In this document: piece after piece, positions 57,363-64,000 of the stretch | How positions within the stretch are numbered: position 1 is the first letter of the stretch | How the letters are laid out: each line of letters starts with the position of its first letter | Source: MFD04580-c1 sp963702995 | GTDB taxonomy: Bacteria > Planctomycetota > Phycisphaerae > Tepidisphaerales > Tepidisphaeraceae | Length of the DNA stretch: 64,000 nt | Direction: 5' to 3' | NCBI GenBank assembly: GCA_963702995.1 | Contig: OY969783.1 | Location: 2,976,001 to 3,040,000 of the forward strand | The notes under the pieces: generated by a model | What the model was told of the DNA's origin: nothing | What the model saw: only the letters and a program-made list of their open reading frames with translations | The model's database searches: none | Program-made: the position numbers and the translations under genes

Positions 57363-58064
57363 TCACGCCCCTCTCACCGCCCGGGCGATCAGGAAGGCCG
57401 CTCCGGCGGCCAGGCTGCCGACCAGGGCAGTTTGGAGCGCGCTTCGGACGGGCGTGCGGCCGGTGAGGCGCCCCTTCACGTAGCCGAAGACGATCAGCGC
57501 CATCAACGTCACCCCGACCGACACCGCCAGCGCTTTGGGGGCCGAGGGGATCAGCATGTACGGGACCAGCGGGAACATGCCGCCGGCGATGTACGAGGCG
57601 GCGATCGTCAGGGCGCTGTTGCGGGCGCGGTTCGGCTGCGGCTTTTCCAGGCCCAGCTCGAACCGCATCATGAAATCGACCCAGGCCTCGGGGTTGCGCT
57701 TCATCGCGTCGATGATCGGGGCGATCTGCTCGGCCGCCATGCCGTACCCTTCGAACACTTCGGCCACTTCACGCTCTTCATCGGCGGGGCGCTCGACGAT
57801 CTCCCGCTCTTCACGGTGGCGTTCGCTGGCATAGTGCTCGGCGTCGCTACGGGCGGCGAGGTAGCCGCCGAGGCCCATGGCGATCGAGCCGGCCGCCACT
57901 TCGGCCAGGCCGGCGGTGACGACGATCGCGGTGGTCGCCACCGCGCCGGAAAGGCCGGCCGCCAGGGCAAAGGGGACGGTCAGGCCGTCGGACATGCCGA
58001 TGACGATGTCCCGGACGGTCTCCCCGGCGGTGAAATGCTTTTCGACGTGGGCGGTTTGATGCAT
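57363..58064 (-). CDS. VIT1/CCC1-family iron/manganese transporter
   Basis: A 233-residue membrane protein of the VIT1/CCC1/nodulin-21 family. It begins HVEKHFTAGETVRDIVIGMSDGLTVPFALAAGLSGA (TM1) and AAGSIAMGLGGYLAARSD (TM2), then an acidic cytoplasmic region (EREIVERPADEEREVAEVFEG, DAMKRNPEAWVDFMMRFELG) with metal-binding Glu residues, then three more helices. It should move Fe2+/Mn2+ out of the cytoplasm or into a compartment. It is convergent with vapC, leaving 19 bases between the stops. Confidence 0.92.
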   Translation of the reverse strand: MHQTAHVEKHFTAGETVRDIVIGMSDGLTVPFALAAGLSGAVATTAIVVTAGLAEVAAGSIAMGLGGYLAARSDAEHYASERHREEREIVERPADEEREVAEVFEGYGMAAEQIAPIIDAMKRNPEAWVDFMMRFELGLEKPQPNRARNSALTIAASYIAGGMFPLVPYMLIPSAPKALAVSVGVTLMALIVFGYVKGRLTGRTPVRSALQTALVGSLAAGAAFLIARAVRGA

Positions 58065-58205
58065 CGAAACAGACTCCGTTCAGGATTTGCCGGTGGCGTC
58101 GGCTTGTCAAAGGTCGAGAGAGGCCTGTTCAGGGCCGGGCCGGCGCGGTCGCGGCGAACCGTGGTGTACCAGACCTGCCGTCACGGGCAAAGAATGGCGA
58201 GGCGT

Positions 58206-58426
58206 TTAACACTACAGCGCAACCCACGAATCGCGGCGTAACGAAGAAGTCAAAATCCGAAGCCCGAAATCCGAAGGAATGACCAAGACAAAAAAACACC
58301 CGACGCAGGCGGATGCGGAACCAGGGTTTGATTCCGCTTCGGCTTGTTCGGGTTTCCCCTGGTTCTTCGTGCTTCGGATTTGCATTGTTCGCAAGGACTT
58401 ACCGCCAACCAGCGATGCGGTGTTCA
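58206..58426. mobile_element. MITE-like element, copy 2
   Basis: It begins TTAACACTACAGCGC, like copy 1, and shares the CGAATCGCGGC, AACGAAGAAG and AAATCCGAAGCCCGAAATCC blocks. The right end (AGCGATGCGGTGTTCA, 58411-58426) is degenerate. The middle differs from copy 1 (GACGCAGGCGGATGCGGAACC). Confidence 0.75.
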
Positions 58427-58482
58427 TGATGGGCGGGTTGGGGCCGTCATTTGTGGCGAATGCTTGCAGGAATCGAAGAGGG

Positions 58483-58629
58483 GTGAACGCCAAGACGCCA
58501 AGAACGCCAAGAGAAGAGCGTCAAGAATGAAGAATACGGGTACTCCCTCACAGGGTGACGCGCACGGCCGAGGCTTCCATTCCCCCTTGGCGTTGATTCT
58601 CTTGGCGTTCTTGGCGTCTTGGCGTTCAC
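58483..58629. repeat. 147-bp foldback element with perfect 32-bp inverted ends
   Basis: Arms 58483-58514 and 58598-58629 are exact inverted copies, each with three tandem AACGCCAAGA-type units. The central 83 bases are non-repetitive. It lacks any coding capacity. Such AACGCCAAG-unit foldbacks are probably mobile or hairpin-forming interspersed repeats. Confidence 0.88.
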
Positions 58630-58758
58630 TTTTCTTCTCCACGAGCCGTAGCAAAAGTTCCGGTTAGCGGATACCCAAGCGGATGGGGTTGGCGTAAGAT
58701 CCCTGCTAAGCGGGGACGAGCCGTCCCTGCAACGAAACCCAGAAGAAGGAGATTGCGC

Positions 58759-59184
58759 ATGCCGATTCGTAATGCCGACGCGGAGTGGAAGGGTGACCTG
58801 AAGGGTGGGGCCGGGAAGGTCAAGCTCGGGAGCGGTGCTTTCGAAGGGACCTACGGGTTCGCCTCGCGGTTTGAAACCGGGCCCGGCACCAACCCGGAAG
58901 AGTTGATCGCCGCCGCCCACGCCGGGTGCTACTCGATGGCCCTTTCGCACACGCTGGCCGAAGCGGGCCACAAGCCAACGCGCGTCCATACAACGGCCAA
59001 GGTCCACCTGGAAAAAGTGCCTGACGGCTTCGCCATCACGAAGATTGAACTGGTGACCGAGGCGCAGGTCCCCGGCCTCGACGCCGAGGGGTTCCAGAAG
59101 TACGCGCTCGGCGCCAAGACGGGCTGCCCGGTCTCCAAGGCCCTCGCCGCCACGCCGATCACGCTCGACGCGAAGCTCGTCTAG
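58759..59184 (+). CDS. OsmC-family peroxiredoxin
   Basis: A 141-residue OsmC protein that reduces organic hydroperoxides with thiols. The catalytic cysteines are C57 (AAAHAGCYSM) and C123 (KTGCPVSKAL); the conserved Arg and Glu are in TYGFASRFETGPGTNPEELI. Length and motifs match the OsmC clade. The start at 58759 has the AAGAAGGAG ribosome-binding site. A strong intrinsic terminator follows. Confidence 0.94.
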   Translation: MPIRNADAEWKGDLKGGAGKVKLGSGAFEGTYGFASRFETGPGTNPEELIAAAHAGCYSMALSHTLAEAGHKPTRVHTTAKVHLEKVPDGFAITKIELVTEAQVPGLDAEGFQKYALGAKTGCPVSKALAATPITLDAKLV

Positions 59185-59226
59185 ACCCCATTCAGCCAGC
59201 TCGCCCGAGCGGGGCTCGACACACGA

Positions 59227-59262
59227 GGGCGATCCACCGGCCGCGTGGATCGCCCTTTTTTA
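59227..59262 (+). terminator. Strong intrinsic terminator
   Basis: An 11-bp perfect stem (GGGCGATCCAC / GTGGATCGCCC), 7-base loop, then TTTTTTATT. Ends the OsmC transcript. Confidence 0.95.
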
Positions 59263-59373
59263 TTGGGCGACGCATCGTTCCATCTGGGACCGCCGCTCGG
59301 CTCTGTTTTAGATCGCACAAACATTGCCGCCGCCGGGTTGCCCGTGGATCGTCCAGATGAGACATTTTCGCAA

Positions 59374-60621
59374 ATGGCCAGCCGTACCGCCCAAAGCGTT
59401 CGAGCCGCCGTGGACGAAACGTATCGCGCCGAGTCGCGACGCGTCTTCGCCACGCTCGTCCGGCTTCTGCGCGATTTTGACCTGGCCGAGGAGGCGATGC
59501 ACGAGTCGTTCGCGGCCGCCGTCGAACGCTGGAGCGAGGAAGGCGTTCCGGCCAACCCGCGGGCGTGGCTTATTTCGACCGCCAAATTCAAGGCGATCGA
59601 TTCGCTCCGTCGCCGCGGCCGCTTTGACGAACTCAAGCCGGAGGTCGCCGCCCGGTTCGGCCTCGTGGCAGAGGCGAACGCCGCCCGCGCCGACGAGGAC
59701 ATCGAAGACGACCGCCTTCGCCTCATCTTCACCTGTTGCCACCCGGCAATCGCCCCCGCCGTTCAAGTGGCGCTGACCCTTCGCGAAGTGTGCGGGCTGA
59801 CGACCGAAGAAATCGCCAGCGCCTTCCTCACCGCGCCCACCGCGATCGCGCAGCGGATCGTCCGCGGCAAAGCGAAGATCCGCGACGCCTGCATCTCGTC
59901 CGTCATCCCCACGCCCGCGGAGTTCGCCGAACGGCTCGAATCCGTACTTGCGGTGATCTACCTCGTCTTCAACGAGGGTTACGCGGCGTCGTCGGGCGAA
60001 GCGCTGACGCGGTCGCACGTGTCGGGCGAGGCGATCCGTCTCGGCCGCCTGCTGGTCGAGCTGCTCCCCGGCCCGGAGGCGATCGGCCTGCTGGCCCTCA
60101 TGCTGCTTCAGGAGTCGCGGCAGAGGGCGCGCTCCACGGGCGCCGGGGAGCTGATCCTCCTGGAAGATCAGGACCGTTCGCTCTGGGACCAAGAGCTGAT
60201 CCAGGAAGGGCTAAGGCTGGTCGAACAGTCGCTCGCCACGCGGCGTGTCGGTGCGTATACAGTTCAGGCGGCGATCGCGGCCGTTCATGCGAGCGCGCCG
60301 ACGGCGGCCGCGACCGATTGGCGGCAGATCGTCGCGCTGTACGACGCCCTCTACGCCCTGAACCCGTCCCCCGTGGTCGAACTGAATCGAGCGGTCGCCG
60401 TCGCCATGCGGGACGGGCCGCAGGCCGGCTTGGCGCTGATCGACGCGATCCTGGCGCACGGCGACCTCACCGACTACCATCTCGCCCATGCGGCACGGGC
60501 CGATCTTTCCCGGCGGCTGGGGCGGTTCGACGATGCCCGCGCGGCGTACGAGCGGGCGCTGGCCCTGGCCCGTCAGGAGCCGGAGCGTCAGTTCCTGACC
60601 CGGCGGCTCGCCGCGTTGTGA
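59374..60621 (+). CDS. ECF42-type sigma factor with C-terminal TPR-like extension
   Basis: A 415-residue ECF sigma factor. Sigma-2 (RRVFATLVRLLRDFDLAEEAMHESFAAAVERW), with sigma-2.4 at PRAWLISTAKFKAIDSLRRR, and sigma-4 (LTLREVCGLTTEEIASAFLT, IAQRIVRGKAKIRDA) are followed by a long helical extension with DUF6596 and TPR-like parts (YLVFNEGYAASSGEALTR, YDALYALNPSPVVELNRAVAVAM, YHLAHAARADLSRRLG). This extension replaces an anti-sigma factor in ECF42. ECF42 members are usually encoded beside YCII/DGPF proteins, exactly as here. The ATG at 59374 is chosen because sequence upstream does not fit. Confidence 0.92.
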   Translation: MASRTAQSVRAAVDETYRAESRRVFATLVRLLRDFDLAEEAMHESFAAAVERWSEEGVPANPRAWLISTAKFKAIDSLRRRGRFDELKPEVAARFGLVAEANAARADEDIEDDRLRLIFTCCHPAIAPAVQVALTLREVCGLTTEEIASAFLTAPTAIAQRIVRGKAKIRDACISSVIPTPAEFAERLESVLAVIYLVFNEGYAASSGEALTRSHVSGEAIRLGRLLVELLPGPEAIGLLALMLLQESRQRARSTGAGELILLEDQDRSLWDQELIQEGLRLVEQSLATRRVGAYTVQAAIAAVHASAPTAAATDWRQIVALYDALYALNPSPVVELNRAVAVAMRDGPQAGLALIDAILAHGDLTDYHLAHAARADLSRRLGRFDDARAAYERALALARQEPERQFLTRRLAAL

Positions 60622-60801
60622 TCGCTCAGGTACACCGGCCGCGGGGCGCCCGCCGTTACCCGGGCTCCTGAAAGAATTCCGACAAACTTCGCGCCACCTG
60701 TCGATCGGCGTGGCGGCCCACTCGACTATGGGGTGATGTCGCGGACGGATGACCCTCTGGTGGCGAATCGCGCGGCAAGTCGGCCGGTCTGAAGGAGCCT
60801 C

Positions 60802-61270
60802 ATGCCTCGACAGAAAGTAACGCCGTTCCTCTGGTTCGATACCCAAGCCGAGGAAGCCGCGAAATTCTATGTGTCAGTGTTCAAAGACGGCCGAATCCAT
60901 GGGAGTAAGCCCGGTCCTGGCGGCGCGGTGATGTCGGTGGAGTTTCAGCTCGCCGGGGCCGAGTTCGTCGCCTTCAACGGCGGCCCCCATTTCAAGTTCA
61001 ATGAGGCGATCTCCCTCTCCGTGGATTGTGCCAATCAGGCGGAAGTGGATGACCTTTGGGAGCGCCTCTCCGAAGGGGGCTCGAAAAGCCGGTGCGGCTG
61101 GCTGAAGGATAAGTTCGGCCTGTCCTGGCAGATCGTGCCGTCGGACCTGCCTCGTATCCTGTGCGATCCCGACCCCGCCAGGCCCACGCGCGATGAAAGC
61201 GATGATGGGCATGTCCAAGCTGGACATCAACGCCCTCAAAGCGGCGGCCGACGGCCGCTCTTTAACGTGA
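60802..61270 (+). CDS. VOC/PhnB-like protein, one frame break near 61188
   Basis: A 155-residue VOC-superfamily protein (3-demethylubiquinone methyltransferase-like, PhnB type) once one extra base near 61185-61192 is removed. KVTPFLWFDTQAEEAAKFYVSVF opens the domain; FVAFNGGPHFKFNEAISLSVDC and SRCGWLKDKFGLSWQIVPS follow; the repaired end is MKAMMGMSKLDINALKAAAD. It lies downstream of the ECF42 gene with the YCII and a second VOC gene, and is probably part of its regulon. Role unknown; VOC proteins bind small ligands or metals. Confidence 0.85.
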
Positions 61271-61405
61271 CGTGTGTCGTGACGTGACGTGACTTGTCGT
61301 GTCGTGACCCGAGTTTCGCGACGGCAGTTCCGTGACCGGCCTCGGCCGGTAGCGTTCGTCAGGATAAAACCGGTTGGGTCGAGCCCCGACCCCTTGGAGC
61401 GGACA

Positions 61406-61813
61406 ATGAAATACATGCTGCTGATTTACGGCGCCGAGGGCTGCTGGACCGACGCCGAGCGGAAGGATTGCATGCTTGAGTCGATGCGCCTGGGCGACGA
61501 GCTCGATGCGAAAGGGAAATTTGTCGATTCGGCCCCGCTTCATTCGGTTCAGACGGCGACCAGCCTTCGCGTGCGGGACGGGAAGCGGCTCATCACCGAC
61601 GGGCCGTTCGCCGAGACAACCGAACAACTCGGCGGCTACTACATCATCGACGTCGATGACCTCGACGAGGCGATCGCGTTCGCCAGCCGCCTCCCTCCCG
61701 CAAAACTGGGGACGGTCGAGATCCGGCCCATTTTCGATGTCTCTCCCCTCCGACAACTGATGTCCGCGGCCGCCGCGCCGGTCGATTCGGCCGCCGGCCG
61801 ACCAGCTGTGTAA
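61406..61813 (+). CDS. YCII/DGPF-domain protein
   Basis: A 135-residue YCII-family protein with the DGPF signature in LITDGPFAETTEQLGGYYIID and EAIAFASRLP. It starts at 61406 with GGAG eight bases upstream. DGPF proteins are the standard neighbours and targets of ECF42 sigma factors. Their chemistry is unknown; YciI-like folds share active-site features with muconolactone isomerases. Confidence 0.92.
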   Translation: MKYMLLIYGAEGCWTDAERKDCMLESMRLGDELDAKGKFVDSAPLHSVQTATSLRVRDGKRLITDGPFAETTEQLGGYYIIDVDDLDEAIAFASRLPPAKLGTVEIRPIFDVSPLRQLMSAAAAPVDSAAGRPAV

Positions 61814-61903
61814 AAGGAACAGAACCGGCGTCACCAAACGCGTGGGGTCGAGCGACCCCGCGCTCCCGCTCATGCCTCAAAACCACTCACTTCCGAGGTG
61901 CCA

Positions 61904-62332
61904 ATGTCTTCGAACACGATCCAACCCTACCTGACCTTCTCCGGCCGCGCAGATGAAGCAATCGCATATTACCGCGAGGCACTTGGCGCTGAAGTCGCCA
62001 TGCTCATGCGCTTTGACGAAAGCCCGCACCCCGTGCCGCCCGGCATGCTTCAGACCGGCTTCGAGAAGAAGGTCATGCACGCGACGCTGAAGATCGGCGG
62101 CGCGATCCTGATGCTTTCCGACGGCTGCGACGACAAAGCCAGGTTCGGCGGGTTCAGCCTGTCGCTCGCGCTGCCGACCGAAGCGGACGCCCACAAGGCG
62201 TTCGCCGCGCTCTCCGACGGCGGCAAGGTCCAGATGCCGATGGCGAAAACGTTCTGGTCCCCCTGCTTCGGCATGGTCGCCGACCGTTTCAACGTCGCCT
62301 GGATGGTCACGGTGACTGAAGCGGCCGCCTGA
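61904..62332 (+). CDS. PhnB-like VOC protein
   Basis: A 142-residue VOC-superfamily protein of the PhnB type: IQPYLTFSGRADEAIAYYREALGAEV, HATLKIGGAILMLSDG, FGGFSLSLALPTEADAHKAFAALSDGG and TFWSPCFGMVADRFNVAWMV. Complete, with normal length. It is the last gene of the ECF42 cluster; the start at 61904 is preceded by GAGGTG. Confidence 0.93.
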   Translation: MSSNTIQPYLTFSGRADEAIAYYREALGAEVAMLMRFDESPHPVPPGMLQTGFEKKVMHATLKIGGAILMLSDGCDDKARFGGFSLSLALPTEADAHKAFAALSDGGKVQMPMAKTFWSPCFGMVADRFNVAWMVTVTEAAA

Positions 62333-62821
62333 GCCGGTGCGGGCCGAGGCGGGCCCAGATCCCCGTGGCGAGGCGAACGGCTGGGGACCGGCCCCGTCTC
62401 TACGAGGCCGAAGGCACCGGGGGCGAATAGCGCCAGCGCGCCGCGAGCGGGAGGCGGCCGTTCGTGACAAGGTGCTACGCCTCAACCCGCCCGCCTTTCA
62501 GGACTCGCCGCCGAGGAAGGCGAAATCCGAAGCCGAAATCCGAAGGAAATGACCTTGCGGGAAGAAAGGAAACCGATGAAAGCGGATGTGGAAGGAGTGT
62601 CGTTTTCCCCTTCCTCTTCTTTTTTTTCAGCTTCCTTGGGATTTCGTGCTTCGGGTTTCTCTTTTTGGGCAAGGCTTTACGGCGGTTCAGCGCGGTAGTG
62701 TTAGCGGGGGTCGAACTCATCCGGCAGGCGGCTCGCGTTCCAGAGCCGAAGGGAAGCCCTTGCTACGGCGTCTGCGTGAGATTCGGCGTCGGAGCTCCGA
62801 CGGGTATAGTATTGCACGCCC
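62333..62821. other. Gap before moaA, partly a repeat
   Basis: About 490 bases without a gene; MITE copy 3 occupies 62500-62703. The 118 bases after it (62704-62821) must contain the moaA promoter; no operator, Moco riboswitch or other element is recognised. Confidence 0.6.
62500..62703. mobile_element. MITE-like element, copy 3
   Basis: It shares with copy 1 the GAAATCCGAAG blocks, AATGACC, GAAACCGATGAAAGCGGATG, TTGGGATTTCGTGCTTCGG and the right end GCGGTAGTGTTA. The left end is degenerate. Length about 200 bp. Confidence 0.7.
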
Positions 62822-63829
62822 ATGCCGGACGAACTGCGTGACAACCACGGCCGCCTTATTTCGTACTTACGCGTCAGCGTAACCGAGCGATGCAACTTCC
62901 GTTGCGTTTACTGCATGCCGGCCGAGGGCGTCCGACTGGCGCCCAAGTCCCAGTTGCTCACGTTCGAAGAGATCACCGAGGTCGTCCGCGTCGGCGCGAG
63001 CCTGGGGCTCACCAAGCTCCGTCTCACAGGCGGTGAGCCCACGGTCCGGTCGGACCTTCCGACGTTGGTTCGGATGCTGGCGGGGGTGGAAAGGGTCCGC
63101 GAGATTTCGATGACGACCAATGCGGCCCGCCTCGGCGAGCTGGCGGCCCCGCTCAAGGCGGCCGGTCTCTCCCGCGTCAACGTCTCGCTCGACACACTCA
63201 AGGCGGGTCGAGCCCGGGAAATCGCCCGCCGTGACGTGCTGGCCGAAGTGCTCCAAGGAATCGACGCCGCCATCGACGCCGGCCTCACGCCGCTCAAAAT
63301 CAACGCGGTGGTGATGCGCGGCGTCAATGACGATGAGCTGGCCGACCTCGTCGATTACGCCCGCGAGCGCGGCGCCGAAATGCGGTTCATCGAGTACATG
63401 CCGATGGGCGTCACCCGATTCGACGAGCACAATCGAACCGTCTCCGCCAGGGAGATGCTGACGGCGCTCGCCGCCCGGTTCGACCTGGTCCCCGCGACCG
63501 ATCCCGCCGCCGATCACGCAAGCGACCCGGCCCGCGGGTACGTCTGCCGGCGGACCGGAGCGCGGGTGGGGCTCATCACCTCCATCAGCGACCACTTCTG
63601 CGGCACGTGCAACCGGATGCGCCTCACCGCCGAAGGGGGCCTGCGGCCGTGCCTTCACCAGGACGCCGAGGTGGACGTCCGCGCAATCGTTCGCTCCGGC
63701 CTCCCGGGCACGGGAACCGCCCTCACCCAGGCCTTCCGCGACGCGGCCGACCGCAAATGGGCGGGCCACCACATGACGGCCTTCGTCCCCCTCTATAGCC
63801 GCAAGGAAATGGTGTCGATCGGGGGTTAA
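62822..63829 (+). CDS. moaA: GTP 3',8-cyclase MoaA (molybdenum cofactor)
   Basis: A 335-residue radical SAM enzyme that starts molybdopterin synthesis from GTP. The CxxxCxxC cluster is C24, C28 and C31 (TERCNFRCVYC), followed by LRLTGGEPTVRSDL. The C-terminal [4Fe-4S] site is CGTCNRMRLTAEGGLRPC, and the GG end (SIGG) needed for activity is present. The rest of the pathway (moaC and others) is not in the window. The start at 62822 has no strong ribosome-binding site. Confidence 0.97.
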   Translation: MPDELRDNHGRLISYLRVSVTERCNFRCVYCMPAEGVRLAPKSQLLTFEEITEVVRVGASLGLTKLRLTGGEPTVRSDLPTLVRMLAGVERVREISMTTNAARLGELAAPLKAAGLSRVNVSLDTLKAGRAREIARRDVLAEVLQGIDAAIDAGLTPLKINAVVMRGVNDDELADLVDYARERGAEMRFIEYMPMGVTRFDEHNRTVSAREMLTALAARFDLVPATDPAADHASDPARGYVCRRTGARVGLITSISDHFCGTCNRMRLTAEGGLRPCLHQDAEVDVRAIVRSGLPGTGTALTQAFRDAADRKWAGHHMTAFVPLYSRKEMVSIGG

Positions 63830-64000
63830 CTTCAACGCCCCGCCCACCGCTGTGTTCCCGCATTCCCATCGCCATTCCGGCGTCATGTCGCCGCCGTCCG
63901 CTTCACATTCGTTATCGCTTGCGGATCGCGAGGATCGTCCACGGAATCCAGTGCGTCGCAAATGTGCAGTACCCCTGCAATAGAGCCGATCTAACCGCTA

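Larger units (their letters stand above)
58065..58758. other. Repeat-filled gap between VIT1 and OsmC
   Basis: About 690 bases with no gene. It holds MITE copy 2 (58206-58426) and the 147-bp foldback element (58483-58629), separated by only 56 bases. An AAGAAGGAG site a few bases before 58759 serves the OsmC gene. Confidence 0.75.

Noticed and set aside
61271..61310. Tandem GTGAC-type units as a possible array
   Set aside because: Short, irregular and without spacers; low-complexity run after the VOC gene rather than CRISPR or iterons.
63830..64000. Minus-strand frame at the right edge
   Set aside because: Its frame continues as a shadow of moaA and has no ribosome-binding site or recognised motif.

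Overview
The window (about 65% GC by eye) looks like a chromosome segment of a planctomycete, most likely from the Phycisphaerae/Tepidisphaerales side. The clues are a PEP-CTERM protein, a planctomycete-style pseudopilin, a DUF6797 secreted protein, a SpoIVB-type S55 peptidase, a GH43 enzyme, a sulfatase remnant, an ECF42-type sigma factor and several families of short interspersed inverted repeats. The species cannot be named from the sequence alone. No tRNA, rRNA, CRISPR array, prophage or complete IS element was seen.

Layout. 1-6.1 kb: edge fragment, an unknown gene, a FlgM-like protein, nusB-ftsY, a PEP-CTERM protein and a cytochrome P450. 6.2-13 kb: a secreted DUF6797 protein, then a methyltransferase, NDP-sugar epimerase, SDR and Gfo/Idh/MocA oxidoreductase that look like one sugar or small-molecule modification cluster. 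13.3-21.2 kb: S55 peptidase, secreted beta-propeller protein, rpmH (L34) and a divergent EF-G-like GTPase. 21.4-28.8 kb: small unknown proteins, GH43, pseudopilin, a STAS protein overlapping a GspE/PilB ATPase, YjbQ, an EamA transporter and a membrane protein. 29.2-36.9 kb: a transglutaminase-like protein, a four-domain exported protein and a CsgG-like lipoprotein; the last two end in the same kind of Cys4 zinc ribbon. 37-41 kb: DUF1259 lipoprotein, a DtxR/MntR repressor divergent from an NRAMP-UspA fusion with a perfect 18-bp palindrome between them, and tilS. 42-46.8 kb: hipBA, an acyltransferase and znuCB. 47-54.2 kb: rpoN, a TPR membrane glycosyltransferase-like protein, tonB and a TonB-dependent receptor. 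54.5-58.1 kb: a phosphatase-cytochrome c' lipoprotein, porin and sulfatase remnants, a YkgJ protein, a vapBC pair whose antitoxin carries a mobile element, and a VIT1 transporter. 58.7-63.8 kb: OsmC, an ECF42 sigma factor with two VOC proteins and a YCII/DGPF protein, and moaA.

A dominant feature is the number of single-base frame breaks: about 18 across 16 genes, including rpoN, an EF-G homologue, znuB, znuC and the mntR-like gene. Restoring one base (or removing one) at each site gives a full-length protein whose length is a whole number of codons. This points to residual sequencing or assembly indels rather than mass gene decay. I therefore annotate these genes across the break and give the break position in each entry.

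Metal handling recurs: MntR plus NRAMP-Usp, ZnuBC, a VIT1-type transporter and a TonB receptor pair. Envelope biology (PEP-CTERM, pseudopilin, S55 peptidase, CsgG-like lipoprotein, vWA protein) makes up much of the rest.
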